Of a stretch of DNA of 64,000 nucleotides, positions 55,323-63,907 are shown one piece after another (positions within the stretch are counted from its first letter, which is position 1; the number at the start of each line of letters is the position of its first letter). The position numbers and the translations under genes were made by a program. The notes under the pieces are model-generated. The model was not told the DNA's origin. It searched no databases and saw only the letters and a program-made list of their open reading frames with translations. The stretch is from Anaerotignum faecicola (GTDB lineage Bacteria; Bacillota; Clostridia; Lachnospirales; Anaerotignaceae): positions 423,263 to 487,262 of the forward strand of contig JANFXS010000003.1 in the NCBI GenBank assembly GCA_024460105.1, read 5' to 3'.

Positions 55323-57191
55323 TCATTCTCCATGAGTATCCTGCCTAAAAAATCCATAAACCGATTCAGCCGCTTTAATGTTCATTCCTTTAACTTCGAG
55401 AAGATCCGAAACATCCGCTTCCTTAATATGCGCAACATCTCCAAAATGAAGAAGAAGCGCTTTTCTTCTTGCGTCCCCTATGCCCGGAATATGGTTAAGC
55501 ACAGAGTCTATCTTTTCTTTTTCCCTAAGCTTGCGGTGATATTCAATGGCAAATCGGTGTACTTCATCCTGTATCCTCGTAACCAGCTTAAAACCTTCGC
55601 TTGTAAGCGGCATATAAATTTCCTTATTATTAAATAAAAGCCCCTTTGTCCTGTGGCTGTCGTCTTTGAACATACCGCAGACAGGTATATCAAGCCCAAA
55701 ATTAGCCAAAACTTCAAGCGCGGCAGAAATCTGCGGCCTTCCGCCGTCCATCATAATTAAATCGGGCAATCTCGAAAATTTGCCTTCGGCGTCAGGATTT
55801 TCAATCTTTTCTTTAATGCTGTGGTTTATACGTCTTGTAAGAACTTCCTGCATGCTTGCAAAATCATTTGCTCCTATAACTGTTTTTATTTTAAATTTTC
55901 TGTAATCGCTTCTTTTTGGCTTTCCGTTTTCAAAAACAACCATACTGCCGACGGCGTTAAACCCTTGAGTATGTGAAATATCATAAGATTCTATCCTTTC
56001 TATGACGCCGCTTAAACCCAAAGCCTTTTTAATTTCTTCAACGGCGCCCTTTGTACGCTCCTGTTCCCTTTTAATTTTCTCGCCAAATTGTTCAAGCGTT
56101 ATAATGGCATTCTTTCCGGCAAGTTCTACAAGCTTATGCTTTTCTCCCTTTTGAGGAACTGTTACAATAACCTTGCTCCCCCTGAGCGTTGCCAGCCATG
56201 CCTCAAGAAGTTCTTTTTCACCGCTTTCTAAATCTTCTTCCAGTATGAGTTCCTTAGGGACAAAAGCCGTGCCGCTGTAGAACTGTTTAACAAACTCGGT
56301 TATAACCTGCCCTCTCGTCGTACCTTCACTGTTTTTAAGCAAAAAATGCTCCCGCCCCGTCATTTTCCCGCCGCGTATAAAAAACACCTGTATAAGCGCT
56401 TCGTCAAACGCTCTTGCAACCGCTATGACGTCGCTGTCCTGGAGCCCCGTGTTGCTCATTTTCTGCTTTTCTATAATGCTTTCTATATTTTTAAGTTTAT
56501 CCCTGTAGGCCGCCGCCACCTCAAATTCCATCTTATCCGAGGCTTCCTGCATTTTCTTTTTCATCTTTGCAACAATATCATGATGTTTTCCCTCAAGAAA
56601 ATCCATTGCTTCTTCAATATTTTTCATGTATTCTTCCTTAGTTATAAGCCCGTCGCACGGTGCTTGGCATTGCCCTATATGGTAGTTAAGGCACGGACGT
56701 TCCTTTCCCAAATCCCTGGGAAAAACTTTTTTGCATTTCCTTATAGGCCACATTTTATGTATCGCCTCAACCGTTTCCTTTACGGCCGTCGCGTCGGTTA
56801 TGGGGCCGTAATATTTCGAGCCGTCCTTAATATGTCTCCTGGTGACAAAAATACGGGGAAAGTCCTCATTTAAAGTAACTTTTATATACGGGTATGTTTT
56901 GTCGTCTTTCAAAGCAATATTATATTTAGGGCTGTGCTCCTTAATAAGATTGCATTCAAGTATAAGCGCTTCCATTTCGGTATCGGTAACTATATACTCG
57001 AACTCGGATATATTGCTTACCATACTCGCTACTTTTGGCGAATGGTTCTTTGAATTTTGAAAATACTGGCTTACCCTGTTTTTAAGCTTTACGGCCTTGC
57101 CGACATATATTATTTCGTCATTTGCATTTTTCATTATATAAACTCCCGGTTTCATGGGAAGTTTTTTTAGTTCTTCTTTTATATCAAACAT
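55323..57191 (-). CDS. uvrC: UvrABC excinuclease subunit C
   Basis: 622 residues. It has a GIY-YIG nuclease domain (KPGVYIMKNANDEIIYVGKA), a cysteine cluster (about 150-175), a UvrB-binding UVR motif (about 200-235), an RNase H-like C-terminal nuclease (YDISHTQGFNAVGSMVVFEN, DLIMMDGGRPQISAALEVL) and helix-hairpin-helix repeats at the end (IPGIGDARRKALLLHFG). It makes both incisions in nucleotide-excision repair. ATG follows GGGAG. Confidence 0.96.
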   Translation of the reverse strand: MFDIKEELKKLPMKPGVYIMKNANDEIIYVGKAVKLKNRVSQYFQNSKNHSPKVASMVSNISEFEYIVTDTEMEALILECNLIKEHSPKYNIALKDDKTYPYIKVTLNEDFPRIFVTRRHIKDGSKYYGPITDATAVKETVEAIHKMWPIRKCKKVFPRDLGKERPCLNYHIGQCQAPCDGLITKEEYMKNIEEAMDFLEGKHHDIVAKMKKKMQEASDKMEFEVAAAYRDKLKNIESIIEKQKMSNTGLQDSDVIAVARAFDEALIQVFFIRGGKMTGREHFLLKNSEGTTRGQVITEFVKQFYSGTAFVPKELILEEDLESGEKELLEAWLATLRGSKVIVTVPQKGEKHKLVELAGKNAIITLEQFGEKIKREQERTKGAVEEIKKALGLSGVIERIESYDISHTQGFNAVGSMVVFENGKPKRSDYRKFKIKTVIGANDFASMQEVLTRRINHSIKEKIENPDAEGKFSRLPDLIMMDGGRPQISAALEVLANFGLDIPVCGMFKDDSHRTKGLLFNNKEIYMPLTSEGFKLVTRIQDEVHRFAIEYHRKLREKEKIDSVLNHIPGIGDARRKALLLHFGDVAHIKEADVSDLLEVKGMNIKAAESVYGFFRQDTHGE

Positions 57192-57298
57192 GTTTTTTCT
57201 CCCAATATCTTACAATGTTATGAATTTTTATTTAATTCTGTAAAAAAAACAACAAATTTTATTGGTTTTATTTTATAATACCATATGAGGTGATAGGT

Positions 57299-58036
57299 TT
57301 GCAAAAGGTTGCCATAGGAATAGGTATTATTTTAATTTTAAATTCAGCTGCCGTTTCGATAACGACGTCTTTAACCCTCGGAAATTTTCTTCCGGCAATT
57401 ATAGGAATTGTAATAATCTCGTATACTTTATTATACAAAAAAATCAAAGCCCATACTCCCAAATATGTACAAATACTAATTAAATCCGCAATGGCATTGT
57501 TTGCCGCAACATTCGCATTTTCTTCATTTATTATTTATAAAAATTCCGTGCGTATACCGCCCGACGGCGCCGACGCGGTAATAGTGCTCGGAGCCGGACT
57601 CAATGGGAAGGACGTAAGCCTGACTTTAGCTCACAGGCTTGACGCCGCCATAGAATATCATAATAAAAATCCCGAAAGCATAATTGTGGTATCGGGAGGG
57701 CAAGGTCCAAATGAAATTATCCCGGAAGCTTTGGCAATGAAAAATTATCTTACAGAAAACGGGATAGATGAAAAATATATATTAATGGAGGATAAATCCT
57801 CCCGCACAGTTGAAAATTTTGAGTTCTCAAAAGATATACTTGATAAATACTTCAATAAAGAATACACTGTAATATATGTTACAAACGGGTTCCATATATT
57901 CCGCGCCGGAATGATTGCCGAGAAAACAGGCCTTAACGCCTACGGCCTATCCTCCGAAAGCGTTCTGTGGCTTGAACCTACCAACTATATAAGGGAATAT
58001 TTTTCGTTAATAAAATATTTCCTGCTTGATAATTAA
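57299..58036 (+). CDS. DUF218/YdcF-like membrane protein
   Basis: 245 residues. Three N-terminal membrane helices (about 3-22, 28-48, 63-85) precede a DUF218 domain: ADAVIVLGAGLNGKDVSLTL, AHRLDAAIEYHNKNP, VVSGGQGPNE, EDKSSRTVENFEFSKDIL and VIYVTNGFHIFRAGMIAEK. Related proteins (SanA, YdcF, ElyC) act in envelope processes; a reaction is not established. I choose TTG 57299-57301, eight bases after GAGG; a GTG at 57290 lies in that site. Confidence 0.85.
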   Translation: MQKVAIGIGIILILNSAAVSITTSLTLGNFLPAIIGIVIISYTLLYKKIKAHTPKYVQILIKSAMALFAATFAFSSFIIYKNSVRIPPDGADAVIVLGAGLNGKDVSLTLAHRLDAAIEYHNKNPESIIVVSGGQGPNEIIPEALAMKNYLTENGIDEKYILMEDKSSRTVENFEFSKDILDKYFNKEYTVIYVTNGFHIFRAGMIAEKTGLNAYGLSSESVLWLEPTNYIREYFSLIKYFLLDN

Positions 58037-58053
58037 ACATATATGATTAAAAC

Positions 58054-58072
58054 GCCGGCTTTTACAGCCGGC
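58054..58072 (+). terminator. Terminator-like hairpin after the DUF218 gene
   Basis: GCCGGCT / AGCCGGC with a five-base loop; the tract that follows, AAATTTAATTTGTTTT, is a weak T run. Confidence 0.6.
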
Positions 58073-58356
58073 AAATTTAATTTGTTTTATTGATATGGAA
58101 AATAAATAATCCTAACAAGCGAAACTAACCCGATTACGAGCATTGAATTAATGAAAACTTAATTTTAAACTGTATTTGAGTTAAAAACTCATTTAAAAAA
58201 GTAAAAATATTTTATCTCCTAAAAAATGTCAAAAAACGTGCAGAACAGCTTTTCACTTTCTATCTTCCTACTACATTATAAAACATTTCTATCACAAATT
58301 AATTAAATAATGTAATAGTATCGGTTTCATATTGCATTTTTTTATTAAAGCTCAAA
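58073..58356. other. AT-rich intergenic region
   Basis: No coding or structured element that I can support. Confidence 0.4.
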
Positions 58357-58668
58357 CTATTTATCGGAACAATTTTTTTCCTCCAACGCCGTTTCTAAAA
58401 TATTTGTAATAAATGAATCTCTCCGATTATCCCTTATCATAGTTTTACTGAGCTTTTGAAAATTATTCACGCCTTCAACTCCCGTATCAATATCCTGCAA
58501 TATGTATTTTAATTCAAATAATACAAATTGTATTTCCCTTTTGCTAAACTCAGAGCAGAGATCTATACAATCTCCATAAAATTCAACTGTAATATCTTAA
58601 TTTTCATTATCTTCATATTTTTCTAACAATTTGTCGTATAATTCACTTCTTCCGGCTAAATTATTCAT
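58357..58668 (-). pseudogene. Small gene interrupted by an in-frame stop
   Basis: ATG 58666-58668 follows GGAG at a good distance. The frame reads NLAGRSELYDKLLEKYEDNE, then Asn and TAA at 58597-58599, and continues without another stop for 79 codons (DITVEFYGDCIDLCSEFSKR through FITNILETALEEKNCSDK) to TAG. A GAA to TAA change would explain it. The uninterrupted product would be 103 residues, acidic and helical. I do not recognise the family; size and neighbours recall small immunity-type proteins, but that is only a guess. Confidence 0.65.
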
Positions 58669-58706
58669 AAAAGTCACTTCTCCAATCTTTACATACTTAC
58701 AAATTT

Positions 58707-58814
58707 TTAAATAACAATTTCACCATCAAATTCTTCATAGAATTCATGTTTCCGACTATCAATGTAATAAACAACAGCTGATTTTAAAATTTTAGAAAAT
58801 TCTGTTGAAGTTAT
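58707..58814 (-). pseudogene. Decayed coding fragment upstream of the interrupted gene
   Basis: 35 open codons ending in TAA, with protein-like composition (TEFSKILKSAVVYYIDSRKH then EFYEEFDGEIVI). There is no start codon with a binding site, and a TGA closes the frame upstream. It ends 38 bases before the interrupted gene on the same strand, so the two may be the remains of one small operon. Confidence 0.4.
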
Positions 58815-59042
58815 TCAAAAAACCACTGCAACACATGCTCTTATCAATATAATTTTAAAAGCCTTCAGCACATGTAGAACGCTGTATATCTAAATTCATT
58901 TTCATTTTTTGCCCGGTAAATATTTAAAATAAAACCTTATCGGCGCTAATTAAAATATTTCTTTAATCTTATATCTATTATACTGTAAAAATAAAAGTAA
59001 CGAGTGCGTCTTAAATTAAGTCATATTAATCTAAAAATCACT

Positions 59043-59213
59043 TTATCTCTCAAGTTCCCTCATAAAAACTGTAAAACCATTACCTTCCCTGCAATATTTC
59101 CACCCCTGCATACCGAGTTCGTTCCAATAAAATTCCAGCTTCTTAACTTTTTTCTCATAATCGAAACCTGACGGTATTTTAAAACTTACAAATTTATATT
59201 CATATTTTTTCAT
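59043..59213 (-). CDS. DUF4177-type small protein
   Basis: 56 residues: KKYEYKFVSFKIPSGF, LEFYWNELGMQGWKYCREG and FTVFMREL fit the DUF4177 pattern (WELVxxxx-type strand after LNxLGxxGW). Short cytoplasmic beta-alpha protein of unknown role. ATG 59211-59213 follows GGAGGGG; the longer reading upstream runs through the spoVB promoter and is rejected. Confidence 0.75.
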   Translation of the reverse strand: MKKYEYKFVSFKIPSGFDYEKKVKKLEFYWNELGMQGWKYCREGNGFTVFMRELER

Positions 59214-59278
59214 GCTTATCCCCTCCATATAGATATATTTTACCACTTTGACTCTATGATTTACAAGAGCGGGTATAC

Positions 59279-59307
59279 TACTATTTTGCGTGCGGGCTTC
59301 ATATAAT
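59279..59307 (+). promoter_or_regulatory. Sigma-E-type promoter for the spoVB-like gene
   Basis: TACTATT (six of seven to KMATATT), a 14-base spacer, then CATATAAT (eight of eight to CATAYAHT). It ends 26 bases before the start codon. B. subtilis spoVB belongs to the sigma-E regulon, so gene and promoter type agree. Confidence 0.6.
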
Positions 59308-59333
59308 ATATAAACACACAACGGGGTTTTCTT

Positions 59334-60863
59334 ATGCGCAAAAATACACTAATAAAAGGCGCGGCAATTTTAATGGCCGCAAATTTAACAACCCGCTTTA
59401 TGGGATTTTACTATCGAATATATATGTCGCGAGCCATAGGCAACGAAGGCATGGGGCTTTATCAGCTGATAATGCCTATTTACATGTTGGCGTGGAGTAT
59501 TACATCCTCAGGGCTTACCACAACAGTTTCAAAGTTGACTGCTGAAGAAAATGCAAAACGTGAATTCGGAAACACCAAACGCATACTGTACATATCTATG
59601 CTGATATCTTTAACAATCAGCCTCAGTTTGAGCTGTCTGCTTTTCATTTCCGCTGATTTTACCGCCGAATATATTGTCAAAGACGTAAGAACCGCAATGC
59701 CTCTTCGGATTTTGAGCTTATGTTTTCCATTTATGGCCTGTGGCAGCTGTATAAGGGGAAGCTTCATGGGAATGCAGAAACAACTTTTCCCGGCTCTTTC
59801 ACAAGTCCTTGAACAGGCCGTAAGGATTATCGCTATATTTGCACTTTCATCCTTCTTTCTTCCATATGGCTTAGAATACGCCTGCGGAGCGGCAGTCACA
59901 GGTATTGTACTTGGAGAATTTTTTTCGTTCATGCTTGTGTTTATCGTGGTCAAATATTTTCAAAATGAAAATAAGGAAAAACGTCCCTCAATGTCATACT
60001 CGAAAGCTCTTTCGGTAATCCTTGCCGGAGCAGTACCTTTAACCCTTGCAAGGGTAACAGGGTCAATGCTTTCGGCCATTGAAAACATACTGATACCTCA
60101 AAGACTTATGCTTTACGGAGGAACTGAAAATGCTTTGGCCGAATTCGGAAAACTCAGCGGACAGGTAATGCCGCTTATACAGCTTCCAAGCGCATTTTTA
60201 ATGGCAATATCTGTCACACTTGTTCCGGCCTTAAGCGAAACACAGGCAACCGGCAGTACAAAAAAAACTGCATATGTCATTAATAAAAGCATCCGGTTTA
60301 CTATTATAATAGGCCTTGGATTTGCCCTGCTTTTCTCTGCTTTCCCGTCAGAGATATGTAATCTTATATATGCCCAAAGTGAACTCGGCGTTCTCCTAAT
60401 GAAACTATCTGTTATATGTCCTTTTTTATATATGCAGATAACATTAACGGGTATATTAAACGGAGTAGGCAGCCATAGCTTTATTTTCAGAACAAATTTA
60501 ATTTCTTCTGTTATAAATTTATTTTTTATCTACTTTATAATGCCAAAAGCAGGAATTGACGCATTTGTAACAGGAATTACAATAAGCCTTATAGCCACGG
60601 TATCATTGTCATTAAAAGAAGTATGCGGCACAGTCAAAATGTCAATATCCATTGTAAAAGATTTCCTGACGCCCGCACTATGCGCAGTTATTTCCTTTGT
60701 CGGAATTAAATGGGTTACATACAGCCATAATCTATCGATCAGCGGCTTCGCTGTATATTCGATATTATTTTCGGGCTTTTACTTACTGCTTTTAACGGTG
60801 TTCGGTGTAATAACAAAAGATGATATACTGCTTTTTATACCTGACAGGATAAAAAAGAGCTGA
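59334..60863 (+). CDS. spoVB: SpoVB-like MOP-superfamily lipid flippase
   Basis: 509 residues, about 14 membrane helices. The N-terminus (LIKGAAILMAANLTTRFMGF, YYRIYMSRAIGNEGMGLYQL) is typical of SpoVB/MurJ-like exporters. Such proteins move lipid-linked sugars, including lipid II, across the membrane, and SpoVB is needed for spore cortex. Several paralogues usually exist in one genome, so spoVB is assigned from similarity and from the sigma-E-type promoter. ATG follows ACGGGG. Confidence 0.82.
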   Translation: MRKNTLIKGAAILMAANLTTRFMGFYYRIYMSRAIGNEGMGLYQLIMPIYMLAWSITSSGLTTTVSKLTAEENAKREFGNTKRILYISMLISLTISLSLSCLLFISADFTAEYIVKDVRTAMPLRILSLCFPFMACGSCIRGSFMGMQKQLFPALSQVLEQAVRIIAIFALSSFFLPYGLEYACGAAVTGIVLGEFFSFMLVFIVVKYFQNENKEKRPSMSYSKALSVILAGAVPLTLARVTGSMLSAIENILIPQRLMLYGGTENALAEFGKLSGQVMPLIQLPSAFLMAISVTLVPALSETQATGSTKKTAYVINKSIRFTIIIGLGFALLFSAFPSEICNLIYAQSELGVLLMKLSVICPFLYMQITLTGILNGVGSHSFIFRTNLISSVINLFFIYFIMPKAGIDAFVTGITISLIATVSLSLKEVCGTVKMSISIVKDFLTPALCAVISFVGIKWVTYSHNLSISGFAVYSILFSGFYLLLLTVFGVITKDDILLFIPDRIKKS

Positions 60864-60879
60864 AAGTTTAATAATAATT

Positions 60880-60914
60880 AAATGGATACGTTTTGACATA
60901 TAACGTATCCATTT
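60880..60914 (+). terminator. Terminator after the spoVB-like gene
   Basis: AAATGGATACGTT / AACGTATCCATTT with a nine-base loop, 16 bases past the stop; a partial T run follows (ATATTTT). Confidence 0.75.
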
Positions 60915-61018
60915 ATATTTTGACATAATAGAAAAACTGATTTTCATAAAATATGCCTGAGCTTATCTTTTTCCTGATTAAATTGTATACAAACATTTTA
61001 CCGAATAAATTCCTGTTG

Positions 61019-61047
61019 AAAAAAGGATATAGTTTTTAGCTATATCC
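61019..61047 (-). terminator. Terminator after the lipoprotein gene
   Basis: GGATATAG / CTATATCC with a seven-base loop and T6 on the minus strand. Confidence 0.8.
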
Positions 61048-61078
61048 CTAAATGTGTTTAACACCATCTGTTATTAAA

Positions 61079-61681
61079 TCATTCATTTTTCTTAATTCTG
61101 CGTACATTAATATTAATGTCGCTGTTGTTAACAGTTCTGTCTTGATTTAACACTTCTGCTTTTATGTAAAAATTGCTTAAATTCTTATATTTAGCCGATA
61201 ATTGATTCTCCGCCTCATCATGATTATAATAAAAATCAATTTTAACTCCGGTACCATTTTGAACCCTGCTTCGATTTAAATTTTCAGCAAAATAATTAAG
61301 ATTTTTATAAAACTCATAATTAAAACTGCTGCCGCTTATAACATATGCTTTACTGCCGACAAATAAAAGCTTGTCATTTATAACAAACGAATATGTTTCA
61401 TCATCAAAAGAATTAATTTTAAATTGAAGTCCGACTCCGCTTTCAATAATATCGCTGCTTTTTGCATTTCTGACCACATTTATTTTCTTTATTTTATTAA
61501 TTATATACTTTATGTCAGCCCTATCGGTAACAACTTTTCTTTCCAGCGCCGAATGTGCGTTTCCAGCATATATCTCAATATTTTTAATGTTATTGTAGCT
61601 TTTAAACATATCCGTACTGCATCCTGTACAAGCAAAACAAAACAAAAGCAAAATACCAAAAAAAATTATATGCTTTCTCAT
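61079..61681 (-). CDS. Predicted lipoprotein of unknown function
   Basis: 200 residues. The signal sequence KHIIFFGILLLFCFACTGC ends in a lipobox-like ACTGC, with Cys21 the likely lipidated residue. The mature part has alternating strands and charged helices (IKNIEIYAGNAHSALERKVV, DIKYIINKIKKINVV, TYSFVINDKLLFVGSKAYVI) and no domain I recognise. ATG follows GGGTGG. It is monocistronic with its own terminator. Confidence 0.8.
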   Translation of the reverse strand: MRKHIIFFGILLLFCFACTGCSTDMFKSYNNIKNIEIYAGNAHSALERKVVTDRADIKYIINKIKKINVVRNAKSSDIIESGVGLQFKINSFDDETYSFVINDKLLFVGSKAYVISGSSFNYEFYKNLNYFAENLNRSRVQNGTGVKIDFYYNHDEAENQLSAKYKNLSNFYIKAEVLNQDRTVNNSDININVRRIKKNE

Positions 61682-62823
61682 ATTACCACCCTATCTATCG
61701 GAATATAATATAAAATATTCCATGCAATTATCCGATTCAGCAAATTTTTTAACTGTTTTAAAGTTAAATATTATTTGTTTCATTATATACCAAATAGATA
61801 GTATATAGCAAATAATTATAAAATAAAAATTTAATGGGAAAATTTATTTGCAATCAAAAATTCCAATATCAGATAATTTTATATTAATTTTTTTACTAAA
61901 CAACGCTTATCACATATAGGTTTAGATTATGAGTTACAAAACTGCTGTTCTTTACGATTTAATATTTGGTAAATACAAATATTACAAACAGCCCACGAAA
62001 AACACTTAGCCGTTTTATTTTATAGAAAACGAAACCGATAAATTTTTTCCAATAATTAACTAAATAATCGTATGCTTCCAATTTTAGTAGCCTCTCACAC
62101 ATCAATATAATATAGCTTCAGGCCAAAGCTGCATACTTTTTATTTACGAATTTTTAATCAAATTCCTAAAAAAGCTACTTAACGCCATTCTTATATACTT
62201 GATATATATCTTTAATTTAATACATCACACTTAAACTAAAAAACACATAAATGTATTTTAACTATATACTTTGCTGTCGCCATAACTCCATTATATTTTT
62301 TACAATAATACATATGGAATTCTTTAAAACTCAATATACCTCTTTCAGGTAAAAATAATTCTGTTCACAATAATATATACGGAATTTCAATTATTAAATA
62401 TATTTAATAAACTATCTTTCAGTAAAATCTCACCTCGTTTTACCATTTTCCTCTGGATGCTAAAAATGCAATAAATTTAACTTTCTTATAGCTTGACTGC
62501 TTTTGTATCCACACCTTGAATTCTTATTCTTATAACAGTTAAACATTTTTGACCCTACTAAAAAATTTTTTTACTGTTTAAATTTATATTCCTACATCCG
62601 CTCATAGATAAATTAAAATTATAAACAGTATGAGAGCAATATTAACAAACTATATATGATATAGAACTTCAAGAAATTTATTTATATACAATACAAATCG
62701 AAACTATAAAAATATATAAATTATTATTTAAATAGATTTCAACTCTTAAAAAATCATTTCCATTTGAAATATTGCATTAAAATATAAACATATAAATTAC
62801 TTTTGTTTAAATAAATATATTCT
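61682..62823. other. Very AT-rich gene desert before the tRNA/rRNA operon
   Basis: About 1.1 kb with no ORF above noise on either strand and many homopolymeric A/T tracts. The lipoprotein promoter must lie at its left end. I see no repeat, RNA or att-like site; A+T content is visibly higher than elsewhere in the window. Confidence 0.6.
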
Positions 62824-62860
62824 AAAAAAGCCTGTATTGATAGTTTATCAATACAGGCTT
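62824..62860 (-). terminator. Terminator of the rRNA-tRNA operon
   Basis: Perfect 15-base stem AAGCCTGTATTGATA / TATCAATACAGGCTT with a three-base loop and T6, six bases past the last tRNA. Confidence 0.95.
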
Positions 62861-62866
62861 ATAAAA

Positions 62867-62940
62867 TAGCGGAGAAGGGATTTGAACCCCTGACACCGCG
62901 GGTATGAACCGCGTGCTCTAGCCAACTGAGCTACTCCGCC
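62867..62940 (-). tRNA. tRNA-Met (elongator type, anticodon CAU)
   Basis: Acceptor GGCGGAG/CTCCGCT, anticodon stem CGCGG/CCGCG with loop TTCATAC, T-loop TTCAAAT. The 1-72 pair is G-U and the anticodon stem lacks the three G-C pairs of initiator tRNA, so elongator Met is likelier. Last gene of the operon. Confidence 0.9.
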
Positions 62941-62948
62941 ATAAAAAA

Positions 62949-62970
62949 TCCGTAAGCAAAAGCCTACGGG
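62949..62970 (-). terminator. Hairpin with T run between tRNA-Val and tRNA-Met
   Basis: CCGTAGGC / GCTTACGG with a TTTT loop (one mismatch), then ATTTTTTA on the minus strand. It could be a weak internal terminator or a processing signal. Confidence 0.5.
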
Positions 62971-62973
62971 AGA

Positions 62974-63046
62974 TGGGAGTTACAGGGCTCGAACCTGTGA
63001 CATCTTGCTTGTAAGGCAAGCGCTCTCCCAGCTGAGCTAAACTCCC
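62974..63046 (-). tRNA. tRNA-Val (anticodon UAC)
   Basis: Acceptor GGGAGTT/AACTCCC, anticodon stem CTTGC/GCAAG with loop CTTACAA (TAC), T-arm CAGG TTCGAGC CCTG. Confidence 0.95.
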
Positions 63047-63073
63047 ATAAAAGCAGATTATATAATCTGCAAA

Positions 63074-63147
<74 letters not shown>

Positions 63148-63161
63148 ATATTAAATTAAAA

Positions 63162-63235
63162 TGGGTCTTCAGGGACTTGAACCCGGGACCGCCCGGTTAT
63201 GAGCCGGATGCTCTAACCAACTGAGCTAAAGACCC
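63162..63235 (-). tRNA. tRNA-Ile2 (anticodon CAU, probably lysidine-modified)
   Basis: Acceptor GGGTCTT/AAGACCC, anticodon stem with loop CTCATAA. The GGCTCATAACC arm matches the B. subtilis tRNA-Ile(CAU) type that TilS converts to read AUA; generic scanners often label it Met. Confidence 0.8.
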
Positions 63236-63250
63236 AAATTTTAAAACATA

Positions 63251-63323
63251 AGCCGATGAACGGACTCGAACCGTTAACCTGCTGATTACAAGTCAGCTGC
63301 TCTGCCAATTGAGCCACATCGGC
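63251..63323 (-). tRNA. tRNA-Thr (anticodon UGU)
   Basis: Acceptor GCCGATG/CATCGGC, anticodon stem CTGA/TCAG with loop CTTGTAA (TGT). It is the second Thr isoacceptor in the window besides CGU at 34.2 kb. Confidence 0.95.
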
Positions 63324-63352
63324 TTATTAAATTAAATAGGCTTAAAAGCCAA

Positions 63353-63424
63353 TGACCCGACCGGGAATCGAACCCGGGTTACAGCCGTGAAAGAGCCGTG
63401 TCTTAACCGCTTGACCATCGGGCC
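63353..63424 (-). tRNA. tRNA-Glu (anticodon UUC)
   Basis: Acceptor GGCCCGA/TCGGGTC, loop CTTTCAC (TTC), T-arm CCGGG TTCGATT CCCGG. Confidence 0.95.
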
Positions 63425-63481
63425 TTATTCTTTTACTTCTTACTACTTCTTTCTTACTTTCTTCCCGCTTTTTATTAAAAG

Positions 63482-63553
63482 CTCCCCGAGTAGGGCTCGA
63501 ACCTACGACCCATCGGTTAACAGCCGATTGCTCTACCACTGAGCTATCGAGGA
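63482..63553 (-). tRNA. tRNA-Asn (anticodon GUU)
   Basis: Acceptor TCCTCGA/TCGGGGA with discriminator G, anticodon stem ATCGG/CCGAT with loop CTGTTAA (GTT). It directly follows 5S rRNA. Confidence 0.95.
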
Positions 63554-63564
63554 TTATTTTTGAA

Positions 63565-63681
63565 TCTGGCAACCACCTACTTTCCCAGGCGGCTTCCCAC
63601 CAAGTATCATCGGCCGTCTATGTCTTAACCATCGTGTTCGGCATGGAAACGGGTGTGCCCCATAGACGCATCATCACCAGA
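63565..63681 (-). rRNA. rrf: 5S ribosomal RNA
   Basis: About 117 bases. On the minus strand it begins CTGGTGATGATGCG, contains CACACCCGTTTCCATGCCGA with AACACG, and ends GTAGGTGGTTGCCAG, the standard Firmicute 5S landmarks with pairing ends. Ends are estimated to within a few bases. Confidence 0.93.
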
Positions 63682-63907
63682 TATTCTTTCTTGATATATT
63701 CCCTGTCCTCTCCGCTTCTTGGCCTCCCCGCTTTTCTTCCTTGTACTATTTGTACTCTTTCGCGCCTCAGCCTTATTATCCGCTTCCTGAACATTTCCTA
63801 TACCTTCAAAACCGAATAAAGTATTCCTTAGTCTTCCAATCGTAATAAGTTTAACTTAAGCCATTTACAGCTTTATGCCTTTATTGCCTCCTGGCTTTCC
63901 TTTCTTT

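Noticed and set aside
63162..63235. Calling this CAT-anticodon tRNA a second tRNA-Met
   Set aside because: The CTCATAA loop and GGCTCATAACC arm match the Ile2 (lysidine) type rather than initiator or elongator Met.
63342..63572. 76-codon ORF on the minus strand
   Set aside because: It covers tRNA-Glu, a spacer and tRNA-Asn; it is an artefact of tRNA sequence.
63634..63819. Plus-strand ORF of 61 codons in the rRNA operon
   Set aside because: It overlaps 5S rRNA and the 23S-5S spacer in antisense.
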